From Nocardioides sp. (lineage in GTDB: Bacteria; Actinomycetota; Actinomycetes; Propionibacteriales; Nocardioidaceae), in the NCBI RefSeq assembly GCF_016462705.1, contig NZ_JAEMSS010000002.1, forward strand, positions 1 through 57,690: 57,690 bases of DNA, given 5' to 3'. A program made the position numbers and the translations under genes. The notes beneath the pieces were generated by a model. It did not search any database, had not been told where the DNA came from, and worked only from the letters and a program-made list of their open reading frames with translations. Positions 32,442 to 39,843 of this stretch are shown one piece after another (within the stretch, counting starts at the first letter, position 1; each line of letters opens with the position of its first letter).

Positions 32442-33875
32442 TCAGCCCTCCCCGGACTCCCCCGCGTCAAGGGTAGGCGAGGCGTCCAGCACGTGGTTGC
32501 GGATCGTCAGCCAGGAGAGCAGGCCCCCGGCGAAGAGAAGGACCGCGCAGGCCAGCATCGCGGTGCCGTACGCCGGGTCGAAGACCGACGGGTCGCCGTA
32601 GTCCCCGCCGCCCAGCCCGACGGCCACGGGCAGGGCGGCGACCGCGATCAGCGTGCCGGACCGGGCGACCGCGTTGTTGACCCCGCTGGCGATGCCGGCA
32701 TGCTCGTCCGGAGCGGCCGCGAGGACCGTGGCGGTCAGCGGGGCGACCATGACCGAGAGCCCCAGCCCGAAGAGCGTGGCCCCGGGGAACACGTCGAGCC
32801 AGTAGCCGCTCTCGGCGTCGACCCGCATGAGCAGCAGCGTCGCCGCGCCCATCACCACCGGGCCGACGGTCATCGGGAGCCGCGGCCCGATCCGGGTCGC
32901 GAGGCGGCCGCCGGCCGAGGCGAGGAACAGCATGCAGATGGTCATGGGCAGGAAGGCGACGCCGGCCGCCAGCGCGCCGTACCCCACCACCGTCTGGAGC
33001 TGGAGGGTGACGAAGAAGCCCATGGCGCCCAGCGCGCCGTAGACCAGGAAGGTCATCGCGTTCGAGGCCGAGAAGGTCCGGTCCCTGAAGACGCCGAGCT
33101 CCAGCATCGGCTCCGCCACCCGTCCCTCCACCAGCACGAACCCGATCGCGGTGACCACGGCGACGACCGCCGCGACGACCGCCGACGGTCCGCCCCACTC
33201 GATCAGGGCGTACGTCGTCCCGCCGAGCGCGAGCGACGCGAGGACGGCCCCCCACCAGTCGAAGTGGCTCGACGCGTGCGGGTCGCGGGTCTCCGGGACG
33301 TACCGCACCGCGATGAGCACCGTGATCGCGGCGAGGGGCAGGTTGATGAGGAAGATCCACCGCCAGCTGGCGTAGTCGACCAGCCCGCCGCCGACGAACG
33401 GCCCGATGGCGGCGGAGATCCCCCCGAGGCCCGACCAGGCGCCGATCGCCGGTGCCCGGTCCTCGGAGGCGAACGCGCCCTGGATCATCGCCAGGCTGCC
33501 CGGGGTGAGCAGGGCCCCGCCGATCCCCTGCAGGACACGGGCGGCGATGAGCACCTCGGGGGTGGGCGCGAGCCCGCAGAGCGCGGAGGCCGCGGCGAAC
33601 CAGACGACGCCGACCACGAACACCCGGCGCCGCCCGAACCTGTCCCCCAGCGAGCCGCCGAGCAGGATCAGGCTGGCCAGCGAGAGCAGGTAGCCGTTGG
33701 TCACCCACTGCAGCTGGGCGAAGCTCGCGTCGAGGTCGGTGCCGATGGTCTTGAGGGCGACGTTGACGACCGTGCCGTCGAGGAACGCCATCCCGGATCC
33801 GAGCACCGCCGCGGCGATGACCGCCCGGCCTGGCGGCGTACCCATCCGGACAGCCTGCGAATCCGAACGAGCCAC
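32442..33875 (-). CDS. DHA2-family (EmrB/QacA-type) MFS drug exporter
   Basis: 477 residues with a GTG at 33875; an ATG at 33845 is an alternative start. Fourteen-helix DHA2 pattern: GSGMAFLDGTVVNVALKTIG (motif D1), GGSLGDRFGRRRVF (motif A), ARVLQGIGGALLTPGSLAMI (motif C-like). Proton-driven export of hydrophobic compounds. Downstream the M15 lipoprotein is translationally close (3 nt). The divergent ferritin-like gene starts 24 bp away across the palindrome AAGGTAACCTT. Confidence 0.92.
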   Translation of the reverse strand: MARSDSQAVRMGTPPGRAVIAAAVLGSGMAFLDGTVVNVALKTIGTDLDASFAQLQWVTNGYLLSLASLILLGGSLGDRFGRRRVFVVGVVWFAAASALCGLAPTPEVLIAARVLQGIGGALLTPGSLAMIQGAFASEDRAPAIGAWSGLGGISAAIGPFVGGGLVDYASWRWIFLINLPLAAITVLIAVRYVPETRDPHASSHFDWWGAVLASLALGGTTYALIEWGGPSAVVAAVVAVVTAIGFVLVEGRVAEPMLELGVFRDRTFSASNAMTFLVYGALGAMGFFVTLQLQTVVGYGALAAGVAFLPMTICMLFLASAGGRLATRIGPRLPMTVGPVVMGAATLLLMRVDAESGYWLDVFPGATLFGLGLSVMVAPLTATVLAAAPDEHAGIASGVNNAVARSGTLIAVAALPVAVGLGGGDYGDPSVFDPAYGTAMLACAVLLFAGGLLSWLTIRNHVLDASPTLDAGESGEG

Positions 33876-33881
33876 TGACGA

Positions 33882-33892
33882 AAGGTAACCTT
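33882..33892. promoter_or_regulatory. Short palindrome between the DHA2 exporter and the ferritin-like gene
   Basis: AAGGTaACCTT, 5-bp arms around one base, in the 24-bp divergent gap. With so little room it would control both genes, or serve as the AAAGG ribosome site of the rightward gene by chance. No cognate regulator is adjacent. Confidence 0.3.
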
Positions 33893-33899
33893 CACTGTC

Positions 33900-34781
33900 A
33901 TGTCCACGTCGATCGCTGCCCGCTCAGCGGCCGAGCGACGGCTCGTCGAGCACGTCGACCGGCTGGCGGTCGAGCACCCCCCGATCGACCTGGCCTCGGT
34001 CGACTACAGCGTGCGCAACCCGGTCGAGTTCGAGGCGCGGTTCGGGCACGTCCTCGACTACATGGCGCGGGTCGAGCTCGAGGTCGACCGCAACGTCCTC
34101 GAGCTCACCACGATGCTCCCCGACCCACCCGAGATCGACCGGGTCTTCTACGCCGACGTGTGGCAGCCGCAGGAGATCCGGCACGGTCTGATCCTCGACT
34201 CGCTCCAGGTCCACCTCGGGCGTCAGCCGGCCGACGCCGACCTCGACTCCCTCGGCCTCAAGCTCAAGGTGCTCGGCGCCCTCGCCCACCTCGGCGCCTT
34301 CCAGGACGTCTGCCGGATGCTCTACTACCTGACCGGCATGGCCACCGAGCGGTCAGCCGTCCTGGCCTACAACTTCCTGCACGACGGCGTCATGGAGATG
34401 GGCGAGACCGGGATCGCCAAGACGGTGATCGGCCCGATCCGCCGCCAGGAGCCCGGGCACTACGCGTTCTACCAGCTGTCCGCGAGGGCCCTGTGGGGCG
34501 AGCTGGCCGCCTGGCAGAAGTGGATGGTCCGGCTCATGCGCCGGATGTCCTTCGCCCCCGTCGGCGCCAACAACGAGAAGCAGAAGGCCGACTTCGGCGA
34601 CGTGATGACGACCCTCGGCATCACCGACCGGTTCGAGGACTTCGCCGAGCAGATCTCCCGGGTCGAGCGCGAGCTGCTCTGGGCCCGCACCCGCGGCCTC
34701 AAGGTCCCCGACTACGTCGCGCGCGCCTTCCGCGAGGCCGTCGAGCTGGCCCGGGCGCGGACGCCGGAGCGGGCGGCGTAG
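33900..34781 (+). CDS. Ferritin-like di-iron protein of unknown function
   Basis: 293 residues, all-helical. Four-helix carboxylate pattern: VELEVDRNVLEL supplies one Glu, WQPQEIRHGLILD an ExxH, later FLHDGVMEMGETG, then RRQEPGHYAFYQ a second ExxH. Two ExxH helices are the hallmark of acyl-ACP-desaturase/AurF/ferritin-like di-iron enzymes. Some databases label relatives as GTP-binding LepA-like, which the sequence does not support (no P-loop). Cytoplasmic, no signal. Likely an oxidase, oxygenase or iron-handling protein; partner unknown. Ends at a 12-bp tandem duplication and the palindrome island. Confidence 0.7.
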   Translation: MSTSIAARSAAERRLVEHVDRLAVEHPPIDLASVDYSVRNPVEFEARFGHVLDYMARVELEVDRNVLELTTMLPDPPEIDRVFYADVWQPQEIRHGLILDSLQVHLGRQPADADLDSLGLKLKVLGALAHLGAFQDVCRMLYYLTGMATERSAVLAYNFLHDGVMEMGETGIAKTVIGPIRRQEPGHYAFYQLSARALWGELAAWQKWMVRLMRRMSFAPVGANNEKQKADFGDVMTTLGITDRFEDFAEQISRVERELLWARTRGLKVPDYVARAFREAVELARARTPERAA

Positions 34782-34793
34782 CGGGCGGCGTAG
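34770..34793 (+). repeat. 12-bp tandem duplication at the end of the ferritin-like gene
   Basis: CGGGCGGCGTAG occurs at 34770-34781 and 34782-34793, followed by a partial third unit CGGGCGGA. The first copy contains the stop codon TAG, so the duplication leaves the protein unchanged. Confidence 0.8.
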
Positions 34794-34801
34794 CGGGCGG
34801 A

Positions 34802-34821
34802 GTCACCGGATATCCGGTGAC
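34802..34821. repeat. Perfect 20-bp palindrome, unit A of the intergenic island
   Basis: GTCACCGGATATCCGGTGAC reads the same on both strands. A near copy lies 91 bp on (34893-34918). Together with the hairpin between them it fills the 153-bp gap between two convergent genes. Confidence 0.85.
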
Positions 34822-34828
34822 CCTGCCG

Positions 34829-34856
34829 CTTCTGCACCGAGATCTGGGTGCAGAAG
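34829..34856. terminator. Intergenic hairpin between convergent genes (possible bidirectional terminator)
   Basis: CTTCTGCACC-gagatctg-GGTGCAGAAG: 10-bp perfect arms and an 8-nt loop, between the stops of the ferritin-like gene and the tetR gene. No T-run on either side. It could end transcription from both sides or be the core of a mobile palindromic repeat. Confidence 0.6.
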
Positions 34857-34892
34857 TGCAGGACTCGGCTCAGGAGTCTGCCCCGGGCCGTC

Positions 34893-34918
34893 GGAGTCAC
34901 CGGATATCCGGGGACTCC
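34893..34918. repeat. 26-bp near-perfect palindrome, unit B of the intergenic island
   Basis: GGAGTC-A-CCGGATATCCGG-G-GACTCC, one mismatched pair. Shares the CACCGGATATCCGG core with unit A at 34802-34821. Confidence 0.85.
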
Positions 34919-34934
34919 GCCGCCGCCGCCGCAC

Positions 34935-35513
34935 CTACCGCAGCACCCGCTCGGCGATCCAGGCGATGTCCGCCGCAGTGGCCGCCGGGGTGTCCGAGGG
35001 CTGCATGACGTGGCTGAGCACCACCCGGACGACCATGTCGATGGCGGCGTCGAGGAGCTCCGGCGACAGCCGGAGGTCGTACGGCGCCACGCGGGCGGCC
35101 ACGACGGTCTTGGCGGCCGTGAGCAGCGACTCGGCGTGGGTGGTCAGCAGCGGCAGCAGCTCGGTGTCCGCGCCGTGGGTGGCGGAGACGACCGCGTGCA
35201 GCAGCCGGTTGTCCTGCGCGTTCAGCAGCACCTGCTCGGAGGCCGCCCGGATCGCGGCGACGAGGTCGGCCGGGTGCTCGTCGAACGCCACGGTCACGAT
35301 GGCCAGGAAGCGGTCCAGCTCGCGCAGGATCATCGCCTCGGCCAGCCGCGGCTTGGAGCCGATCTCGTTGTAGACCGTCTGCCGGCTGACGCCGACCTCG
35401 TCGGCGAGCCGGGCCATGGTGACCGCGGACCAGCCGACGTCCGACGTGAGCACGACGGCCGCGTCGATGACGCGCTCGCGCATCGTCGGCGGCCGGGTGC
35501 TCACGACGGTCAC
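34935..35513 (-). CDS. TetR-family regulator of the alkane-hydroxylase operon
   Basis: 192 residues from a GTG 6 nt after the ferredoxin stop. TetR helix-turn-helix TSDVGWSAVTMARLADEVGVSRQTVYNEIGSKPRLAEAM, then an all-helical ligand domain. Sits in the operon as alkB - ferredoxin - tetR, the arrangement known for alkane-responsive regulators in Nocardioides, Rhodococcus and Gordonia. Expected to repress at the paired dyads before alkB until an alkane or fatty acid binds. Inference from context. Confidence 0.9.
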   Translation of the reverse strand: MTVVSTRPPTMRERVIDAAVVLTSDVGWSAVTMARLADEVGVSRQTVYNEIGSKPRLAEAMILRELDRFLAIVTVAFDEHPADLVAAIRAASEQVLLNAQDNRLLHAVVSATHGADTELLPLLTTHAESLLTAAKTVVAARVAPYDLRLSPELLDAAIDMVVRVVLSHVMQPSDTPAATAADIAWIAERVLR

Positions 35514-35519
35514 GGTATG

Positions 35520-35711
35520 TCAGCCCGTGAGCGTCAGCGCCATCACCGGGCAGGCCTCGACGGCCGCGTGCACGGTGGCGCGGTGCTCCTCCCCCGGCGA
35601 CTCGTCGAGGACGTGCATGACCTCGTCGTCGTCCACCTCGAAGAACTGGTGCGCCATCGCCTCGCACATCCCGAGCCCCTCGCAGCGGTCCCGGTCGACG
35701 GTGATCTTCAT
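35520..35711 (-). CDS. 3Fe-4S type ferredoxin
   Basis: 63 residues, MKITVDRDRCEGLGMCEAMA. Cys spacing CxxxxxC plus a distal CP (EACPVMAL) fits single-cluster 3Fe-4S ferredoxins that serve P450s and other oxygenases. Ten bases downstream of alkB, replacing the stand-alone rubredoxin often found there; the rubredoxin is instead fused to AlkB. Probably shuttles electrons from a reductase to the rubredoxin domain or to another oxygenase. Confidence 0.92.
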   Translation of the reverse strand: MKITVDRDRCEGLGMCEAMAHQFFEVDDDEVMHVLDESPGEEHRATVHAAVEACPVMALTLTG

Positions 35712-35721
35712 CGGGAGATCC

Positions 35722-37176
35722 TCACGAGACCGACTCCCGGTCGACCGGGACGAAGTCGACCTTCTCGCGGACGCCGCAGTCCGGGCAGCACCACGTGTCG
35801 GGGATGTCGGCCCACGCCGTCCCGGCCGCGAACCCCTCGTGCTCGTCGCCGGTGTCGACCGAGTAGGTGTAGCCGCAGCCGGGGCAACGTGCGGCCAGCA
35901 CCTCGACCGCGGCGGCCTGCGCCGCCGACAGCTCCTCGGTCGACACCAGCTCCTGACTGGCGGGTGGGGGGTACGCCGCCAGCAGCCGGTCCCGCTTGCG
36001 CGGGGCGAGGTTGGCCAGCCGCAGGTCGCCCCGGTAGTGGGCGAGCACCCGCGGGTCCATGACCCGCCGGTAGAGCGGCGGGACCAGGGCCAGGACGATC
36101 ATCCCGGCGTACCCCGTCGGGAGGACCGGCGACTCCTCGAAGTCACGCAGTGCCTGGTAGCGCCGGGTCGGGTTCGCGTGGTGGTCGCTGTGCCGCTGCA
36201 GGTGGTAGAGCAGCACGTTGGTCGCGATGTTGTTGGAGTTCCACGAGTGGGTCGGGTCGACGCGCTCGTAGCGCTGCCGCTCCCCGACGCCGACCTTCTG
36301 GCGCAGCATCCCGTAGTGCTCCATGAAGTTGACGATCTCCAGCAACGAGAAGCCGACCACCGCCTGCAGCACGAGGAAGGGCAGCACGCCGACTCCGAGC
36401 CAGGCGACCAGCGCGCCCCACAGCACGACCGACATCAGCCAGGCGTTGAGCACGTCGTTGCCGATCCGGAACGGGTGCTGCTGCTTGCGGGCGTACCGCT
36501 TCCGCTCGACCCGCCAGGCGCTCCGGAGCGACCCGGCGACGGTGCGCGGCCAGAACTGGTAGAAGTTCTCGCCCATCCGGGCGCTGGCCGGGTCGTCGGG
36601 GGTGGCGACGCGGACGTGGTGGCCCCGGTTGTGCTCGATGTAGAAGTGGCCGTAGAAGACCTGCGCCAGCGCGATCTTGGAGAGCCAGCGCTCGTGGCTC
36701 TCCTTCTTGTGGCCGAGCTCGTGGGCGGTGTTGATGCCGATCCCGCCGATCACGCCGATCGAGATGGCCAGGCCGACCTTCTCCCAGAGCGCGAGCTCGC
36801 CGCCCCCGAAGAAGGGGTCGCCCTCCACGATGAGGTACATCGCGGCCGGGAAGGCGACGTACTGGATCGGCAGGAACAGGTAGGTGATCCAGCGGTAGTA
36901 CCGGTCGTTCTCCAGCGCCTCGATCACGTCGTCGGGCGGGTTGGAGCGGTCGAGGCCGGCGACCAGGTCGATCAGCGGCACGACGACCAGGACGACCACC
37001 GGGCCGACCCAGAACCACAGCCCCGACCACTGCTGCGCGCCGGTGGCCAGCCACCCGCCGTAGCCGACGAAGAACAGGGACGGCACCACGAGGCCGATCA
37101 GCCACAGGTAGCGCTTGGGGTCGGTCCAGTTCTCCGTGGAGCTGGCCGAGACGGTGCTGTTCGCGATCGTGTCCAT
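35722..37176 (-). CDS. alkB: Alkane 1-monooxygenase AlkB fused to a C-terminal rubredoxin
   Basis: 484 residues. Integral-membrane non-heme di-iron hydroxylase with the His boxes HELGHKKESHE near residue 152, EHNRGHH near 181 and LQRHSDHH near 322, and the alkane-hydroxylase signature NFMEHYGMLRQ. After a linker, a rubredoxin with CPGCGYTY near 428 and WCCPDCG near 462 (two CxxC iron ligands). Oxidises n-alkanes to 1-alkanols. Fusion to rubredoxin is known from several actinomycetes. First gene of alkB-ferredoxin-tetR. Confidence 0.96.
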   Translation of the reverse strand: MDTIANSTVSASSTENWTDPKRYLWLIGLVVPSLFFVGYGGWLATGAQQWSGLWFWVGPVVVLVVVPLIDLVAGLDRSNPPDDVIEALENDRYYRWITYLFLPIQYVAFPAAMYLIVEGDPFFGGGELALWEKVGLAISIGVIGGIGINTAHELGHKKESHERWLSKIALAQVFYGHFYIEHNRGHHVRVATPDDPASARMGENFYQFWPRTVAGSLRSAWRVERKRYARKQQHPFRIGNDVLNAWLMSVVLWGALVAWLGVGVLPFLVLQAVVGFSLLEIVNFMEHYGMLRQKVGVGERQRYERVDPTHSWNSNNIATNVLLYHLQRHSDHHANPTRRYQALRDFEESPVLPTGYAGMIVLALVPPLYRRVMDPRVLAHYRGDLRLANLAPRKRDRLLAAYPPPASQELVSTEELSAAQAAAVEVLAARCPGCGYTYSVDTGDEHEGFAAGTAWADIPDTWCCPDCGVREKVDFVPVDRESVS

Positions 37177-37191
37177 GGGGGTCCTCCAACT

Positions 37192-37233
37192 GGGTTGACA
37201 GAACCCTGCCAGATGTAAAGTTGGTTGACAACC
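37192..37233. promoter_or_regulatory. Paired TTGACA-containing dyads upstream of alkB (probable TetR operator)
   Basis: GGGTTgacagAACCC at 37192-37206 and GGTTGaCAACC at 37223-37233, both built round the hexamer TTGACA, 31 bp apart start to start, in the only non-coding stretch before alkB (37177-37245). Two helical turns times one and a half apart, they could bind two TetR dimers. The promoter itself is not clear. Confidence 0.6.
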
Positions 37234-37245
37234 CCCCGACTTTTG

Positions 37246-38847
37246 TCAACCGCGAGCGATCGCCCGGATCCGCTCGAGCAGCTCCTCGGCCCCGGGGACT
37301 CTCGCTTGCGCCAGCGCCTCGGCGCGGTCGGTCAGGTCGGCGAGCGCGACCCCCCGCTCCGCCACCGGGTCGCCACCCTTGAGGAGCTCCGCGGTGTCGG
37401 CCACGGTGGCCGCCAGGTCGAACGACGCGCTCGGTGAGCCGTGGCCCGACGCCGAGGTGACGTCCACCTGCGCCTGCTGCTCTTCGCCGTCCCCGGCCGA
37501 GAGCCAAGCCAGCTGCGCGGTGCCGATGGTCGAGCCGGACGGGACGCCGTCGGCCAGCCGCACCTCGTAGAGCGCGGTGGCGCGATGACCGGGGCCGAGC
37601 TCACCGGCGTCGACCGAGAGGTCGTCGAAGTCCTCGTCGGCCAGCGTCCGGTTGTCGTAGCCGACCAGCCGGTACGACTCGACCAGCTCCGGGTCGAAGG
37701 ACACCTGCGCCCGGGCCTCGGCCGCGACGGGGACCATCGTCGTGACGAGCTCTGTGCCGAAGAGGCTCTCGGCCTCCTCGAAGGTGTCGACGTAGGAGTA
37801 GAAGCCGTCGCCGAGGTCGGCGAGCTGCTCCATCAGGTGGTCGTTGTAGTTGCCCATGCCGTAGCCGACCGTGACCAGGTGGATCCCGTCGGCGCCCTCG
37901 TCCTGGATCTTGTCGACGATCGACCCCGGGCCGGTCCGGCCGACGTTGGCCACCCCGTCCGAGCAGAGCACGACCACGTTGGCACCGTCCTCGATGAAGG
38001 ACTCCCGCGCCTGCTCGTAGCCGAGCCGGAGGCCGGCCTCGAGGTTGGTGCTGCCACCGGGCCGCAGCTCGTCGATCGCGTCCAGGACGGCGTCGGTGTC
38101 CTCGACCGGGGTCGGCTCCAGGATCGGCCGGGCCTGGTCCTCGAACGACACCACCGACACCACGTCGTCGTCGCGCAGGCCGTTGGCGAGGAGGGCCAGC
38201 GAGGACTTCACGAGACCCAGGCGCTCACGGATGTCCATGCTGCCGGACCGGTCGACGACCAGAGCCACGTTGAGACGCGGCCGCTCGGCCTGCGACAGCT
38301 CGCGCGAGGTGACGGCGACGCGGACCAGCTGGGTGCCGTCGTCCAGGCTCGGCGCAGTGCCGGTCTCGGCCGTGACTGCCAGGTCGGCGTCGGTGGGCGC
38401 CTCGTCGCCGTAGCCGAACGCGTTGACCCACTCCTCGACGCGGATGGAGGCCGGCGGCGGGCGACGGCCCTGGTCGAGCAGGGTGCGGGCGACGGAGTAC
38501 GAGCCCGTGTCGACGTCGAGCGCGAAGGTCGACCTGGCGTCCTCGTCGGCGTCGACGAAGCCGCTGGCGCCGTGGTCCACGAAGACGTTGTCGTCGAGAA
38601 GGCCGGGCTCGGCGCTCTCTCCCTCGCCTGCCGTCGGTGCTGAGGCGCTGTACTGGGTGGAGTCGCTGCCGGACTGGTCCTCGAACTCGGCCTGCTCGTA
38701 GTCCTCGACATACTCCCTGGCGTCGATACCGCGGTCGACGACCGGCCCGGGTTGCTCGTCCTTGTAGTCCGGCGAGCAGCCGCCGAGGACGAGTGCGCCC
38801 GTGAGCGCGAGGGTGGTCAGGCTGGTCGTCCGGAGGAGGCGGGTCAC
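37246..38847 (-). CDS. VWA-domain lipoprotein (YfbK-like)
   Basis: 533 residues from the GTG at 38847, where a signal peptide with lipobox LVLGGC begins; the longer reading lacks a signal. N-terminal YfbK-type domain (TFALDVDTGSYSVARTLLDQGRRPPPASIRVEEWVNAF), then a von Willebrand A domain with intact MIDAS: VVDRSGSMD, later a Thr in GGSTNLEAG and Asp in LCSDGVANVG. A C-terminal DUF3520-like region follows. Surface-exposed, Mg-dependent protein binding. Role unknown. It follows the ABC permease by 61 nt. Confidence 0.9.
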   Translation of the reverse strand: MTRLLRTTSLTTLALTGALVLGGCSPDYKDEQPGPVVDRGIDAREYVEDYEQAEFEDQSGSDSTQYSASAPTAGEGESAEPGLLDDNVFVDHGASGFVDADEDARSTFALDVDTGSYSVARTLLDQGRRPPPASIRVEEWVNAFGYGDEAPTDADLAVTAETGTAPSLDDGTQLVRVAVTSRELSQAERPRLNVALVVDRSGSMDIRERLGLVKSSLALLANGLRDDDVVSVVSFEDQARPILEPTPVEDTDAVLDAIDELRPGGSTNLEAGLRLGYEQARESFIEDGANVVVLCSDGVANVGRTGPGSIVDKIQDEGADGIHLVTVGYGMGNYNDHLMEQLADLGDGFYSYVDTFEEAESLFGTELVTTMVPVAAEARAQVSFDPELVESYRLVGYDNRTLADEDFDDLSVDAGELGPGHRATALYEVRLADGVPSGSTIGTAQLAWLSAGDGEEQQAQVDVTSASGHGSPSASFDLAATVADTAELLKGGDPVAERGVALADLTDRAEALAQARVPGAEELLERIRAIARG

Positions 38848-38908
38848 GGCGCTGGGACGCGGCTCCGCGGGACCGCGTTCCCCCAGTTGCCCAATCGTGA
38901 CCTCGAGG

Positions 38909-39670
38909 TCAGGCGTTCTCCTTGCGGAAGACCGAGGTGCCCCACCACATGGCCAGCGCGAACAGGACGACCGCCCAGCCGGTGCCCCACACGACCGAGC
39001 CACCGCCGAAGTCGCCGGCGAAGACGTCCCGGACCGCGTCGACGATGTAGCGGAACGGCATGAAGTCGCTGATCCGCTTCAGCCAGTCGGCGCCGATCGT
39101 CATCGGCAGCAGGATCCCGCTGAGCAGCAGGACGGGCATCATCACGACGTTGATGACCGGGGCCATCACGTCCTCGCTCTTGGTGGTCAGCGCCAGGGCG
39201 TTGGACGCGGCCGCGCAGGCCCCGCCGACGAGCAGCGTGATCGCGATGCCCAGGACGACACCGCCGACCGAGCCGCGCAGGCCCATCACGTAGCCGAGGC
39301 CGACCAGGATCAGGGCCTGCACCAGCAGCTGCAGCAGGTCGCGGGCCAGCCGCCCGACGAGGAGGGCGGACCGGTTGGCCGGCGTCACCCGCTCCGCCTC
39401 GATGACGCCCTCGCGCCACTCGCCGATCAGGCTGAACCCGGCGAAGAACGCCCCGAACATCCCGAGCTGCACCAGCAGGCCGGGCACCAGGAACGTGTAC
39501 GCGTTGTCCGTCCCGGTGCCGAACTGGTCGACCAGCGGCTCGAGCAGCGGCCCGAACAGCACCAGGTAGAGCACCGGCTGCATGACCCCGATGAGGACCC
39601 ACGCCGGGTTGCGCAGGTTCATCCGGATCTGGCGGCGGAAGACGACGGACGTCTCGCGGAGGAAGGTCAT
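38909..39670 (-). CDS. ABC-2 type transporter permease (DrrB-like)
   Basis: 253 residues, six predicted membrane helices. N-terminus ETSVVFRRQIRMNLRNPAWVLIGVMQPVLYLVLFGPLL is characteristic of DrrB/DRA permeases; the central motif FFAGFSLIGEWREGVIEAERVTP and LLLSGILLPM are also family features. Works with the ATPase at 39844-40881 to export a hydrophobic compound or lipid. Separated from that gene by the 163-nt inverted-repeat element. Confidence 0.93.
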   Translation of the reverse strand: MTFLRETSVVFRRQIRMNLRNPAWVLIGVMQPVLYLVLFGPLLEPLVDQFGTGTDNAYTFLVPGLLVQLGMFGAFFAGFSLIGEWREGVIEAERVTPANRSALLVGRLARDLLQLLVQALILVGLGYVMGLRGSVGGVVLGIAITLLVGGACAAASNALALTTKSEDVMAPVINVVMMPVLLLSGILLPMTIGADWLKRISDFMPFRYIVDAVRDVFAGDFGGGSVVWGTGWAVVLFALAMWWGTSVFRKENA

Positions 39671-39671
39671 G

Positions 39672-39834
39672 AGTGCCTCGCATCAGGTGTCAGTGAGCAC
39701 TTGGCGTGCTCAGAGCGTGTGCATCGGAAGGCGCCGGAGCGACGACGCTGTTGGCTCATCATCGAGCGACGGCAACGCACCAGGTGCGTGCTATGTGTGC
39801 GCGAAGCGCACGCTGACACCTGATGTGAGGCACT
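39672..39834. repeat. Nested inverted-repeat element between the ABC exporter genes
   Basis: Terminal 22-bp inverted repeats (39672-39693 and 39813-39834; AGTGCCTCGCATCAGGTGTCAG, one mismatch) enclose 119 bp. These contain three smaller hairpins: GAGCAC-N5-GTGCTC (39695-39711), ACGCACC-a-GGTGCGT (39775-39789) and GTGCGC-gaa-GCGCAC (39797-39811). It fills almost the whole gap between ATPase stop and permease start. No ORF. Either a miniature inverted-repeat insertion or a structured RNA lowering permease expression. Confidence 0.8.
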
Positions 39835-39843
39835 TGACGCCTC

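Noticed and set aside
31278-33878. Rightward 866-residue open frame antisense to the exporter and M15 lipoprotein
   Set aside because: Spans two real genes and their junction; His/Arg/Gly-rich with no motifs.
34829-34856. Classical rho-independent terminator with T-run
   Set aside because: The hairpin is strong but lacks a T-run on both sides, so it is listed only as a possible terminator.
34770-34918. CRISPR array or phage attachment site
   Set aside because: Repeats are palindromic, only two copies, no spacers, no integrase or cas gene.
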